Shown in pieces: positions 25,620 through 34,160 of a stretch of 64,000 bases of DNA. Numbering within the stretch: the first letter of the stretch is position 1; the number at the start of each line of letters is the position of its first letter. The stretch is from Pullulanibacillus sp. KACC 23026 (GTDB lineage: Bacteria; Bacillota; Bacilli; Bacillales; Sporolactobacillaceae). Below the pieces are notes generated by a model that saw nothing but the letters and a program-made list of their open reading frames with translations, was not told where the DNA came from and ran no database searches. The DNA lies in NCBI RefSeq assembly GCF_029094525.1, contig NZ_CP119107.1, positions 496,001 through 560,000 on the forward strand, written 5' to 3'. The translations under genes were made by a program, and so were the position numbers.

Positions 25620-27164
25620 ATGAGACGACTGAGAAAGATGGGCAAATTGAAACAATCACCACCTGGAAAGTTAGGCCAAGAACAGTCAATCCAAAAAGAT
25701 TCCATTCAAGAAGAGGAATCCCGAGAAGAAGAGGCAAACCAAAAAGACTATTTCGGGAAACTTAGAAATTCAAGTGATTTTGTTTTAGTGGAGCATGGGA
25801 ATTATCGCATCTACTACATCAAGCCGTTGATTAAGGCCGAGGTGGTCCAAAGATCCATTCTCCCCTTTTTGCCAGAGGGAAATGGGCTTCAGTTAGAAGA
25901 GATTAAACAAAAGCTCCCTATTGAAAAAAAACTTATCACTTCTGTTCCAAAAGATGTTCAGGACAGCTTATTACATGGGTTTATTGCCATCGAGTTACTC
26001 CACAAGAGTGAGAAGTTATTGCTGCTTGAAGCGATCGAGTCCAAAGCCAGACAAGTGACGATACCTGAAGTGGAATATAGTGTTGTCGGGCCAAAAGAGG
26101 CATTTGTAGAAGCGCTGGAAGTTAATTTGAATTTAATTCGGAAACGGATTCCTCTCCCCACACTAGTTGTGAAAAGCCTGAATGTTGGGCATGTTTCAAA
26201 AAGCCAAGTCGCTGTTTTATATATTGAAGGCATTGCCAATAAAGAAAATGTGAATACCGTTATTCAACGCTTAAAGGATATCGATTTTGATTTTATCGCA
26301 GACAGCTCATTTCTGACCCAAATGATTTCAGATAATAGTAATACACCTTTTCCTTTATTAATTGATACCGAAAGACCAGACCGAGTGGCGGCGGTTCTAA
26401 ATGAAGGGAAAGTGGCGATCTTAGTGGATGGCTCACCGGAAGCGATTTATGGCCCGACGACCTTAGTCGAATTTTTCTCTTCATTCGAAGATTATTTCTT
26501 ATCTTGGCCGATTGCTTCGTTCTTTCGATTAGTCCGTTTGTTTTCCGTTCTATTTTCTATTTTTATCACGCCATTGTATGTGAGTGTCATGACCTTTCAT
26601 TATGAACTGGTACCAAGGGATTTGCTCAGTCCATTAATCACCTCCCGGCTTGTGGTTCCCTTTCCGCCCGTCTTAGAGACCTTAATCTTGGAGGTCACTA
26701 TTGAACTTCTGAGAGAAGCAGGGGCTCGCTTGCCTAGTAAGGTCGGTCAGACAATTGGTATCGTTGGTGGTTTAGTCATTGGAACAGCCTCTGTAGAAGC
26801 AGGCTTGACCAGTAATGTCTTGCTCATCCTAGTTGCCTTAGCCGCACTGGCGTCTTTTATTACACCGGTCTATAGAATGAGCAACACGATCCGTTTATTG
26901 CGGTTTCCGCTAATTATTCTGGCAAGTCAATGGGGAATTATAGGGGTAACGCTGGGCTTTGTTATCATGGTCATCCATTTAATAAAATTGAAATCAATAG
27001 GTCGTCCATATTTAGAGCCAATATTTCCGCCGAGAGTCCAAGATCTGAAAGACTCCTTTATCAGATTGCCTTATTCAAAGCAAAAATTAAGACCTGTTCT
27101 AATGCAATCTGAGCGTACAAACCGAATGAAGCAAGGAACAGAATATAAGGATATCGATGAATAA
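25620..27164 (+). CDS. Germinant receptor A subunit (GerKA/GerAA family)
   Basis: Residues about 40-280 form the soluble N-terminal GerA domain (GNYRIYYIKPLIKAEVVQ, VAVLYIEGIANKENV, LIDTERPDRVAAVLNEGKVAILVDGSPEA). Several TM helices follow with the conserved PPVLETLILEVTIELLREAG and TIGIVGGLVIGTASVEAGL motifs. This subunit lies in the spore inner membrane and acts with the B and C subunits to sense nutrients. ATG 25620 is chosen on spacing from AGGATGAG; ATG 25610 is out of frame and GTG 25614 is possible. A hydrophilic Gln/Glu-rich N-terminus of about 35 residues precedes the domain. It is the first gene of a three-gene operon. Confidence 0.93.
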   Translation: MRRLRKMGKLKQSPPGKLGQEQSIQKDSIQEEESREEEANQKDYFGKLRNSSDFVLVEHGNYRIYYIKPLIKAEVVQRSILPFLPEGNGLQLEEIKQKLPIEKKLITSVPKDVQDSLLHGFIAIELLHKSEKLLLLEAIESKARQVTIPEVEYSVVGPKEAFVEALEVNLNLIRKRIPLPTLVVKSLNVGHVSKSQVAVLYIEGIANKENVNTVIQRLKDIDFDFIADSSFLTQMISDNSNTPFPLLIDTERPDRVAAVLNEGKVAILVDGSPEAIYGPTTLVEFFSSFEDYFLSWPIASFFRLVRLFSVLFSIFITPLYVSVMTFHYELVPRDLLSPLITSRLVVPFPPVLETLILEVTIELLREAGARLPSKVGQTIGIVGGLVIGTASVEAGLTSNVLLILVALAALASFITPVYRMSNTIRLLRFPLIILASQWGIIGVTLGFVIMVIHLIKLKSIGRPYLEPIFPPRVQDLKDSFIRLPYSKQKLRPVLMQSERTNRMKQGTEYKDIDE

Positions 27165-27181
27165 CCTTGGTGGGGGATCTT

Positions 27182-28273
27182 ATGGGAACGGAAATTAAAA
27201 AAATAAATAAGATATCACCTTCACTGGTTTTTTACCTTATTCACTCCATGCAAATCGGGGTCAGTATCTTAACCTTTGAAAGCAGTCTAGCCAAAGCCGT
27301 CGAACAGGATGCCTGGGCGGTTGTTCTTGTATCAGGATTACTCATCCATGTGATCATCTACTTAATGTATAAGCTATTGAGCTACAAAGAAACAAGTCTT
27401 ATTGCCATCCACACAGGGCTTTTCAAACCATTTATTGGAAACGGTTTGACGCTCATTTTTCTATTGTACTATTTGGGAATAGGTATTCTTGTTATCCGCA
27501 TCTATATTGAGATCGTCCAAGTTTGGGTGTTTCCTGAGTGGAAGACCTGGTCGTTTGGATTGATTTTTGTCCTTCTTATTTATTCCATTATATCAGGAGG
27601 GTTTCGTTCGGTTGTAGGGATGGCCTTTTTTGGTGTCATCATTCCGATTTATTTAATATTTACCTTGTTTTTGCCGATTCACTATGCCCATTACACCCGG
27701 TATCTTCCCATTATGAATCACACCATGGGAGAGATGTTTAACGGAGTTTTTCAAGCTATCCCGCTGTTTATCGGAATTTCTACCTTATTATTTTATTATC
27801 CCTTTATAAATGAACCAAGGAAATCGCAAAAATGGGCGCATATGGGAAATCTGTTTTCCACCGTACTCTATTTGGCGGTGACACTCATTACAACCGCTTA
27901 TTATGGAAGTGAACAATTAAAGAGATTGATTTACCCCTCTTTAGGAGTGTGGAAAATTGTTGAGCTTCCCTTTGCTGAACGGTTTGAATTTATTGGGGTG
28001 GCATCCTGGTTATTTGTCATTATACCGAACTGTTGTGTCCCAATTTGGTGTATCGGTTATAGTTTTAAGCAAATGTTTAAAATGCAGCACCGCGTTACAC
28101 TCGTCTTGGTCCTTCTCGTTATTTATCCGGCAGTCATCCTGTTAAAAACACATACGCAAATCGAAATGTTCTCCTCTTGGGTCACGCGTTTTGGGATGGG
28201 GATTCTTTTCGGCTATGTGCCGTTTTTGACCGTTATACAAGTTTTAAAAAACAAATGGGGTAAGAAAGCATGA
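27182..28273 (+). CDS. Germinant receptor B subunit (GerAB/GerKB, spore permease family)
   Basis: Ten hydrophobic helices cover about 363 residues. The start KKINKISPSLVFYLIHSMQIGVSI and later FYYPFINEPRKS fit the GerAB amino-acid-permease-like family, whose B subunit binds the germinant in the spore inner membrane. ATG 27182 is preferred, with GGTGGGGG upstream; an in-frame TTG lies five codons earlier. It begins 17 bp after the A subunit gene and overlaps the C subunit by ATGA. Confidence 0.93.
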   Translation: MGTEIKKINKISPSLVFYLIHSMQIGVSILTFESSLAKAVEQDAWAVVLVSGLLIHVIIYLMYKLLSYKETSLIAIHTGLFKPFIGNGLTLIFLLYYLGIGILVIRIYIEIVQVWVFPEWKTWSFGLIFVLLIYSIISGGFRSVVGMAFFGVIIPIYLIFTLFLPIHYAHYTRYLPIMNHTMGEMFNGVFQAIPLFIGISTLLFYYPFINEPRKSQKWAHMGNLFSTVLYLAVTLITTAYYGSEQLKRLIYPSLGVWKIVELPFAERFEFIGVASWLFVIIPNCCVPIWCIGYSFKQMFKMQHRVTLVLVLLVIYPAVILLKTHTQIEMFSSWVTRFGMGILFGYVPFLTVIQVLKNKWGKKA

Positions 28274-29355
28274 AAAAGCTAAGAACCTGGGAAATTTTAA
28301 TTGGGCTGCTTCTTGTTGCACTTTCCTTTATGGGAGGAACCGTTCCTAAACAGATTATTGATGATGTGCGACTGGCGACAGCAGTGGGGTATGATTATAA
28401 AGACCCAAACAATTTCGTCGGAACGCTTGAGGCACCCGTTTTTAATCCCGATCTGACGTTAACTCAAGAAGTCTACAGCGATGTCGCACCCATCTCAAAA
28501 ATGAATCGCAGAGAAATTAATGCTGAATCGCCTTATGTGGTGGTGAGCGGAAAGCTGCAGGCTGTTCTCTTTAATATCCCTTTAGCAAAACAAGGAATTA
28601 TGAGCCGGATCGATACATTAAATAGGGATCCTTCCATTGGTGAGCGGATCTATTTAGCCATTGTTGATGGGAGCTCTAAGGAGTTATTAAGCAAGCAATA
28701 TGAACAAAACCTAGATGATGGGACGTATCTTGCCGAATTAATGGAACAGAACAGCGAACAATCCTTCTTGCCTACAACCAATCTGCATGAGTTTTCGGTT
28801 TCCTATTATACAGAGGGGGTGGATGCCTGCTTGCCTCTATTGAAAGTCGTAGGAAATAAAATTCAGATTAAAGGCGTTGCCTACTTCAATAATGATAAAT
28901 ATAAGGGTTTTGTAAATAACAATGAGGCCATTTACTTAAAAATGCTGAAACAAAATTTTAAGAGCGGTTCTTTAATGGCTCGAAAATCAGGTTCCAAGAC
29001 AATGATCAACATGGAAAATATAAAATCTTCAAGGAAATTTAAGGTAACCTATAAAAATGGACTGCCCCATGTGACCATTACAATCACGATTAGGGGAATT
29101 GTCACCGAAAGCTACAAATCAAACGGTATCAGCAATCAAGAAATTGAAGACATATTTGAGAAGAAAATTAAGCGGGTAAGCCGACAATTAATAAGCCGCT
29201 TTAAAAAAGAACACTCGGATCCAATAGAAATCGGTTATCAGGTTCGAATCCGAGACCGCAACTGGGACTATGAAAAATGGAAAAGTGAATATAAAGACGT
29301 CCCCGTAAAAGTAAAGGCACATGTCCAAATCATTGAAAAAGGTTTAAAGACATAG
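28270..29355 (+). CDS. Germinant receptor C subunit (Ger(x)C family) lacking the lipobox cysteine
   Basis: The protein has the Ger(x)C pattern: KQIIDDVRLATAVGYDY, FNPDLTLTQEVYSD, PYVVVSGKLQAVLFNIPLAKQGI in the first domain and KYKGFVNNNEAIYLKMLK with the C-terminal beta domain. These subunits are normally lipoproteins with a Cys after the hydrophobic leader (GCxPKQI). Here that position reads SFMGGTVPKQI, so Thr24 replaces Cys. Codon ACC needs at least two changes from a Cys codon, arguing against a single base-call error. The protein may stay anchored by its uncleaved leader helix. The ATG overlaps the B subunit stop (ATGA). Confidence 0.9.
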   Translation: MKKLRTWEILIGLLLVALSFMGGTVPKQIIDDVRLATAVGYDYKDPNNFVGTLEAPVFNPDLTLTQEVYSDVAPISKMNRREINAESPYVVVSGKLQAVLFNIPLAKQGIMSRIDTLNRDPSIGERIYLAIVDGSSKELLSKQYEQNLDDGTYLAELMEQNSEQSFLPTTNLHEFSVSYYTEGVDACLPLLKVVGNKIQIKGVAYFNNDKYKGFVNNNEAIYLKMLKQNFKSGSLMARKSGSKTMINMENIKSSRKFKVTYKNGLPHVTITITIRGIVTESYKSNGISNQEIEDIFEKKIKRVSRQLISRFKKEHSDPIEIGYQVRIRDRNWDYEKWKSEYKDVPVKVKAHVQIIEKGLKT

Positions 29356-29376
29356 GGGGTCAAGGGTAAATTTGGT

Positions 29377-29409
29377 GGGGACAGATCTCTTCGACAGGGG
29401 TCTGTCCCC
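29377..29409 (+). terminator. GGGGACAGA hairpin after the germinant receptor operon
   Basis: GGGGACAGA pairs perfectly with TCTGTCCCC. It belongs to the second hairpin family (others at 12992 and 43520). No T run follows here, so terminator function is uncertain. Confidence 0.5.
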
Positions 29410-29594
29410 ATCGATTCGTTATTTGGAATTTGTGGCAACCTCTAAAGGGTCAAAAGTCGTTTAGACTCTCTTCTCTATCCAGAGATAGAGTAGGTTTATC
29501 AAATTTCTAACCAATGGTAGATGATTTATGACTGGATTCAAGATAGTATAGTGTTATAACACGGTCATTAAATGATCGACATTGGAGGAAAAGG

Positions 29595-30116
29595 ATGACT
29601 CATTCTTATTCGTATATTATAATCATTGCTTTAATTGCTTGGAGTATTTATAGGCGTGTCCGCCGAAATATAGGGTGGCAGCTTTTGTATCGAGGTAATT
29701 TGGTCTTTAGAATCATTTTATTTACTGTTGTTGGCCTGCTGTTTTTTGCTGAGGGAGTCGTCCATCCCATCAGTTTAATCTCTAATATTGCCGGGATTTT
29801 GGTTGGGTGCATCCTTGCTTATTATGGGATAACCTTAACTAAGCTTGAACAACGAGAAGGACGCGTCTATTACCTTCCAAACATCTGGATCGGCAGTATA
29901 GTCACAGTAATCTTTCTTGCTCGTTTTATCTATCGCTTTTACGGCCTATTTTCGAGCGGTGTTATGTCTGGACAATCAAGTAACATGCAAAATATGGGAA
30001 TGACGATGGGGAATTCTTGGACGTCAGGTCTTATGTTAATCATGTTTGCTTATTATATTATTTATTATGTGGTTTTAATGAAAAAAGAGAAGCGGCTTGA
30101 GAAAGCAGTGGATTAA
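29595..30116 (+). CDS. CcdC-like / DUF1453 membrane protein
   Basis: Four to five hydrophobic segments are visible (IIIIALIAWSIY, IILFTVVGLLFFAEG, IAGILVGCILAYYGIT, IGSIVTVIFLARFIYRF, GLMLIMFAYYIIYYVVL). The YRR-VRRNIGWQ start and LEQREGRVYYLPNIWIG core match the CcdC/DUF1453 family. Its role is unknown; B. subtilis CcdC is linked to cytochrome c maturation genes but is not essential for them. A Met-rich loop (GQSSNMQNMGMTMGNS) could contact metal, which is speculation. RBS GGAGGAAAAGG precedes ATG. The histidine kinase gene starts 33 bp downstream, suggesting co-transcription. Confidence 0.75.
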   Translation: MTHSYSYIIIIALIAWSIYRRVRRNIGWQLLYRGNLVFRIILFTVVGLLFFAEGVVHPISLISNIAGILVGCILAYYGITLTKLEQREGRVYYLPNIWIGSIVTVIFLARFIYRFYGLFSSGVMSGQSSNMQNMGMTMGNSWTSGLMLIMFAYYIIYYVVLMKKEKRLEKAVD

Positions 30117-30149
30117 ATCGTTTGTCGAGTTGAATGAGGGTGTTTAGAC

Positions 30150-31289
30150 GTGGAGTACCAAAAAAGAAGAAGAGCCCTTTTATCCGCTTCAAGCATCCTG
30201 TTTGTCATGGCAGTGGACCAATTATTTATTGGGCCACCTCTGAAAATACTTCTAAGTGCGTTGATTTGGTTAACGTATGCAGGGCTTCTGTTCATTCGAA
30301 ACAAATCGTGGACAAAAAAAGAATTAGTCCTTGCAGCCTCCCTTCTCGTTCTGGAAACCGCAGCGGGGCTCTATTGGTTCCATGAGATTCAATTGATCTA
30401 CTTTCTCGCCATCATTCTTTTCATGGCTTCTGTCCAATTATCCAACCCTAAATCTCTTATTCCCTTGATGGCGGCTTTATTTATGGCCGCCTTGCTTTAT
30501 CTTCATTTTGGTAGAGGCGATTTATTTAACCTGTTATCCTTTCTCTTTTTTTCCATCATCCTCTATGTATCGATCCGAATGAGAAGGCAAAGGAATGAGA
30601 TGCATGAGTTAAATAAGCAGCAGCTGAACAAGTTGCAGGAAGCCTATGAACAGCTTCAAGAAGCTTCTGTTACCTCCATGCAGTACGCGGTTTTAGAAGA
30701 GAGGACACGCATTGCAAGAGAGATTCATGATGCGGTTGGGCATAGCCTGACTTCTTTGATCGTTCAAATGCAAGCGTTAAAATATATGATAAAAAAAGAT
30801 ACAGAGGAAGCAGCGAAGTCATTAGAAGAAATGCTAGTAGTTGCAAGGCACGGATTGAGTGATATTCGGACATCGGTCCACTCTCTTGCTGAAGATCAAA
30901 TGATTTCTGGGGTCATGCCATTAAAAGCCTTGCTTTCAAGAATGGAAACATCTGCATCGATCGCCTCTCATTTTCATTCTGAGCTGAGTGACGAGGATTT
31001 GACGATGAATCAAAGTGTCATCTTGTTTAAGATCCTGCAGGAATCGATTACCAATATCATTCGCCACTCCGAAGCAACACGAGTCGAGGTCACTTTGATA
31101 AAAGAAAATGGGAACATAGTCTTATGCATTAGCGATAATGGATTGATCCGCTCAAACAGGACGTTTAAAGAAGGCTTTGGAATAAGAGGGATGAGGGCAA
31201 GGCTTGAAGAAAGAGGCGGAAAGCTGCATTATTCCATTTTGGAGCCAAATGGATTCAAATTGTGTGCGGAAATTCCAGAGGATTTATAA
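30150..31289 (+). CDS. NarL-type sensor histidine kinase (HisKA_3)
   Basis: About five to six N-terminal TM helices occupy residues 8-140. A coiled coil then leads to the HisKA_3 dimerisation domain with His193 in IAREIHDAVGHSLT and an HATPase domain (N-box QESITNIIRHSEA, G-box ISDNG, GFGIRGMRARLEERGG). This is the DesK/LiaS class, with no separate extracellular sensor domain, so it likely senses membrane state or a partner protein. Start is GTG at 30150. It is followed 25 bp later by its response regulator. Confidence 0.9.
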   Translation: MEYQKRRRALLSASSILFVMAVDQLFIGPPLKILLSALIWLTYAGLLFIRNKSWTKKELVLAASLLVLETAAGLYWFHEIQLIYFLAIILFMASVQLSNPKSLIPLMAALFMAALLYLHFGRGDLFNLLSFLFFSIILYVSIRMRRQRNEMHELNKQQLNKLQEAYEQLQEASVTSMQYAVLEERTRIAREIHDAVGHSLTSLIVQMQALKYMIKKDTEEAAKSLEEMLVVARHGLSDIRTSVHSLAEDQMISGVMPLKALLSRMETSASIASHFHSELSDEDLTMNQSVILFKILQESITNIIRHSEATRVEVTLIKENGNIVLCISDNGLIRSNRTFKEGFGIRGMRARLEERGGKLHYSILEPNGFKLCAEIPEDL

Positions 31290-31314
31290 AAAGTTAAGAC
31301 AGAGGAGGGATTAG

Positions 31315-31986
31315 GTGTCCGGAACAACAACGATTAAAGTGATGCTTGCAGATGACCAAACAATGATTCGGCAAGGCTTTGGCTACTGTATTGGTCTGCA
31401 AGACGACATGATCTTAATTGGCGAGGCCTCCAATGGAAAAGAGGCGGTGGAGAAGTCTCTGGAATGCCTGCCAGATGTTGTCCTAATGGATATCCAAATG
31501 CCAGAGATGTCCGGCATTGAAGCGACCAAAGAAATTATTAATCGGTTTCCCCAAACGAAGATTGTCATCTTAACAACCTTTGATGATCAAGAGTATATTT
31601 ATCAAGGGATTCGTGCTGGGGCGGTTGGCTATTTGCTAAAAGACGCTGATGTTGAAGAAATGCTGGAGACTGTTCGCGCAGCCTATCGCGGTGAGGCCAT
31701 TTTCAAAACAAGTTTAGCTTCTGATGTTCTTTTAAAGGTAGCGGCGAGCAATGAGGCAATGCCCGAGGTTCGTCATAAAGCCATTTTAAAAGAGTCCTTG
31801 ACGGATCGAGAACAGGAAATACTCCAGGAGATGTCCTATGGATTAAGAAATGACCAGATTGCGAAAAAATTGTCAATAACCGAAGGCACGGTCAAATCAC
31901 ATGTGCATCGGATTTTGCAAAAATTTGGCTGCGAAGACCGGACACAGGTTGTCGTCATGGCACTAAGAAATCATATGGTCGAGTGA
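31315..31986 (+). CDS. NarL/LuxR-type response regulator
   Basis: The receiver domain has an acidic pocket (MLADDQ), phospho-acceptor Asp59 (VVLMDIQMPEMSG), Thr (VILTTF) and Lys (LLKDAD). The C-terminal LuxR HTH reads LTDREQEILQEMSYGLRNDQIAKKLSITEGTVKSHVHRIL. GTG at 31315 follows GAGGAGGGA. It is the cognate partner of the kinase just upstream. Targets are unknown. Confidence 0.93.
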   Translation: MSGTTTIKVMLADDQTMIRQGFGYCIGLQDDMILIGEASNGKEAVEKSLECLPDVVLMDIQMPEMSGIEATKEIINRFPQTKIVILTTFDDQEYIYQGIRAGAVGYLLKDADVEEMLETVRAAYRGEAIFKTSLASDVLLKVAASNEAMPEVRHKAILKESLTDREQEILQEMSYGLRNDQIAKKLSITEGTVKSHVHRILQKFGCEDRTQVVVMALRNHMVE

Positions 31987-32035
31987 CCGTCGCCCCAATT
32001 AGTATCCGATCGATAAAAGTGTTAATAGTCTTATT

Positions 32036-32070
32036 AAAAAGGAGCTGACCCAAGTTAAGCTCCTTTTTTA
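32036..32070 (+). terminator. Terminator of the two-component operon
   Basis: AAAAAGGAGCT pairs with AGCTCCTTTTTTA across an 11-base loop. Confidence 0.85.
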
Positions 32071-32076
32071 TTATTT

Positions 32077-32144
32077 AGTACCTTGCAAAGAACAGTACCT
32101 AGTGATATAGTGGATCCATGAGTCATTCAATATAAAATGGTACT
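32077..32144 (+). promoter_or_regulatory. Candidate PadR operator region
   Basis: AGTACCT occurs twice in direct orientation (32077-32083 and 32094-32100) and once inverted as GGTACT (32139-32144), just before the PadR gene. PadR proteins commonly autoregulate through such short AGTAC-type dyads. Confidence 0.4.
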
Positions 32145-32190
32145 GGTTAATGAACAGTAGTTAACGTATAAAGAATAGGGTGATTGAACC

Positions 32191-32520
32191 GTGAACGTGC
32201 AATTTAAAAAAGGGGTTTTAGAACTTTGTGTGCTTGTCCTTCTCGATAAGCAGGACCGGTATGGCTATGAACTGGTCCAGGCGATTTCCAACCAAATTGA
32301 AATATCGGAAGGGTCCGTTTATCCGCTTCTTCGTCGCTTAACCAAAGAGGAGTATTTTACAACCTATTTGCAAGAATCTTCAGAAGGTCCTTCAAGAAAG
32401 TACTATAAGCTGACAGATAAAGGCAGAAGCTACTTGTATGAACTTATTGAGGAATGGAACGAGTTTTCACGCGGTGTTAATCAATTAATTAGAGAAGGTG
32501 TCCGTCATGACGAAAGATAA
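32191..32520 (+). CDS. PadR family transcriptional regulator
   Basis: The 109-residue winged helix protein reads FKKGVLELCVLVLLDKQDRYGYELVQAIS, then EISEGSVYPLLRRLTKEEYFTTYL and GPSRKYYKLTDKGRSYL, diagnostic of the short PadR subfamily. GTG start at 32191. The gene overlaps the DUF1700 gene by 14 bp. PadR-DUF1700-DUF4097 is a recurrent Firmicutes operon, usually autorepressed by PadR and linked to envelope stress. Confidence 0.93.
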   Translation: MNVQFKKGVLELCVLVLLDKQDRYGYELVQAISNQIEISEGSVYPLLRRLTKEEYFTTYLQESSEGPSRKYYKLTDKGRSYLYELIEEWNEFSRGVNQLIREGVRHDER

Positions 32521-33070
32521 ATTTTTGCAAGAACTAAAGACATTCTTAAAACGTTTACCTGAAAAAGAACGCACTGATATTTTACAAGACTATGAAGAGC
32601 ACTTTGCTTTCGGGCTTGAAGAAGGGAAGTCGGAGGAAGACGTGGCGGCTTCCTTAGGTTCTCCAGAGCAAATCGCTAAAGAGCTTTTGGCGGATTATCA
32701 CCTTGAAAAAGTAACCGCGAGTGCTACCGTTGGGAATGTTTTTCGGGCATTTTGGGCTGTCATTGGATTAGGCTTTTTCAATTTAGTGATTGTTCTCGGG
32801 CCTGCCATTGGCATAGCTGCCATCATTTTTTCAGGTTGGGCAGCAGGGGCATTCCTTGTTGTGTCACCGCTAATCGTCATGGTGGATGCCATCTTATATC
32901 CAAGTTCATTTTTACTCTTTAATCTATTTATTTCCTTAGCCTGTTGCGGAATTGGTTATTTTGTTCTTATCGGTATGCTTATTGTAACGAAGCTTGCGAT
33001 AAGAGGGCTTATTGGTTACTTAAATTTCAATGTCTCATTAGTTAAAGGTGGTTTAAAGCATGAAAAATAA
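32507..33070 (+). CDS. DUF1700 membrane protein
   Basis: The N-terminal ~65 residues (FLQELKTFLKRLPEKERTDILQDYEEHF...ASLGSPEQIAKELLADY) are the classic DUF1700 amphipathic region. Three to four TM helices follow. ATG 32507 is used, with AGAAGG about ten bases upstream and within the PadR gene's end. It overlaps the next gene by 11 bp, showing tight translational coupling. The function is unknown; such proteins occur with PadR and DUF4097. Confidence 0.9.
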   Translation: MTKDKFLQELKTFLKRLPEKERTDILQDYEEHFAFGLEEGKSEEDVAASLGSPEQIAKELLADYHLEKVTASATVGNVFRAFWAVIGLGFFNLVIVLGPAIGIAAIIFSGWAAGAFLVVSPLIVMVDAILYPSSFLLFNLFISLACCGIGYFVLIGMLIVTKLAIRGLIGYLNFNVSLVKGGLKHEK

Positions 33071-33920
33071 AAAGAGGCTTTCGATCTTCGCAGGAATCCT
33101 TATCGTAATTGGGATTGTAGGCAGTCTCGCTAGCTTTCATTCGACTGACCCCGTACCCGTTTCAGACAAAAAGGTGATTTCTAATAACACGATCTCAAAT
33201 GTTATGATCGACACCGATAATGCGCGTGTGAACATCTATCCTTCAAAAGATAAGAACATCAAAGTAACGCTGGAAGGAAAAGTGTCAGCTAACATCAAAA
33301 GGCTACTAACAACGAATGTAAAAGGGAAAACGCTCAGAGTGACCTACAATGAAAAACAGCTTAGCTGGTTCAACTTCGATTTTACAGCCTTGAGACCCTT
33401 GACTTTGGCTATTTATTTACCAGAAAAGCAGTACGAGTCAGTAGGCGTTAAGAGTGACAATGGATACGTCACAGCCGAAAGTCTAAACACCACACATGCC
33501 GAGATCCACACTGACAATGGGCGTGTTTTCATAAGAGACAGCCATACCCAAACGATGACGGCGGAGTCCAACAATGGGCTGATGAACTTAACCAACATCA
33601 AAGCACAATCGGTTCAGTTAAAAACGGATAATGGAAGACTGAATCTCGACCATGTTGATGGAAAGCTAGAAGGAGAATCGCATAACGGCAGCATCTCTTT
33701 GATCACAAAAGACCTTGATCGAACTATCGATTTTACGACGGATAATGGAAGAATTACAATTAAAACCGAAAAAGACCCCACAAATGTTCAATTCAATGTT
33801 TCTGTCGACAACGGAAAAATCAATATCCTAAATAAATACACGGGGAACGCCGTTATAGGAAAAGGAAAAAATAGCATCCAACTCACCTCACATAACGGCA
33901 GCATCTCAGTCCAAAAATGA
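33060..33920 (+). CDS. DUF4097 beta-helix repeat protein, membrane-anchored
   Basis: A short N-terminal TM helix (IFAGILIVIGIVGSLASF) precedes repeated strands with the signature TDNGRV, SDNGYV, SNNGLM, TDNGRL, SHNGSI, TDNGRI and VDNGKI. This is the DUF4097/LiaG-like right-handed beta-helix. It should face outside the membrane. It is the last gene of the PadR-DUF1700-DUF4097 operon. Its TGA stop is the first triplet of a hairpin repeat. Confidence 0.9.
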   Translation: MKNKKRLSIFAGILIVIGIVGSLASFHSTDPVPVSDKKVISNNTISNVMIDTDNARVNIYPSKDKNIKVTLEGKVSANIKRLLTTNVKGKTLRVTYNEKQLSWFNFDFTALRPLTLAIYLPEKQYESVGVKSDNGYVTAESLNTTHAEIHTDNGRVFIRDSHTQTMTAESNNGLMNLTNIKAQSVQLKTDNGRLNLDHVDGKLEGESHNGSISLITKDLDRTIDFTTDNGRITIKTEKDPTNVQFNVSVDNGKINILNKYTGNAVIGKGKNSIQLTSHNGSISVQK

Positions 33921-33998
33921 ACCGCGGGTGTGGAACGCGGGGACGGTTCTTTTGGTTCATTGGAACGCAGAAACGCGGGGACGGTTCTGGTGTTTCAG
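33918..33998 (+). repeat. GGGGACGG hairpin repeats at the DUF4097 stop codon
   Basis: TGAACCGCGGG includes the stop codon, followed by GGAACGCGGGGACGGTTC and a second copy ending GGTGTTTCAGTG. Confidence 0.8.
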
Positions 33999-34055
33999 TG
34001 TTCTTCTGTTTAGGCTACTAACAGACTGTCATGGGAGCAGGCAAACTCGGGCGAA

Positions 34056-34093
34056 GGGCTGTAACGGACATAGAGTCCATTACAGCCCATTTT
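34056..34093. terminator. Terminator between convergent genes
   Basis: GGGCTGTAA pairs with TTACAGCCC, followed by ATTTTTA. The inner CGGAC/GTCC pairs extend the stem. It probably serves the PadR operon. Confidence 0.7.
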
Positions 34094-34160
34094 TATATGG
34101 TTTTTAATTGATAGCTCCCTCTTCTAGTGTGGGGGCGATCCACCTATTTTTCCAGTCATT

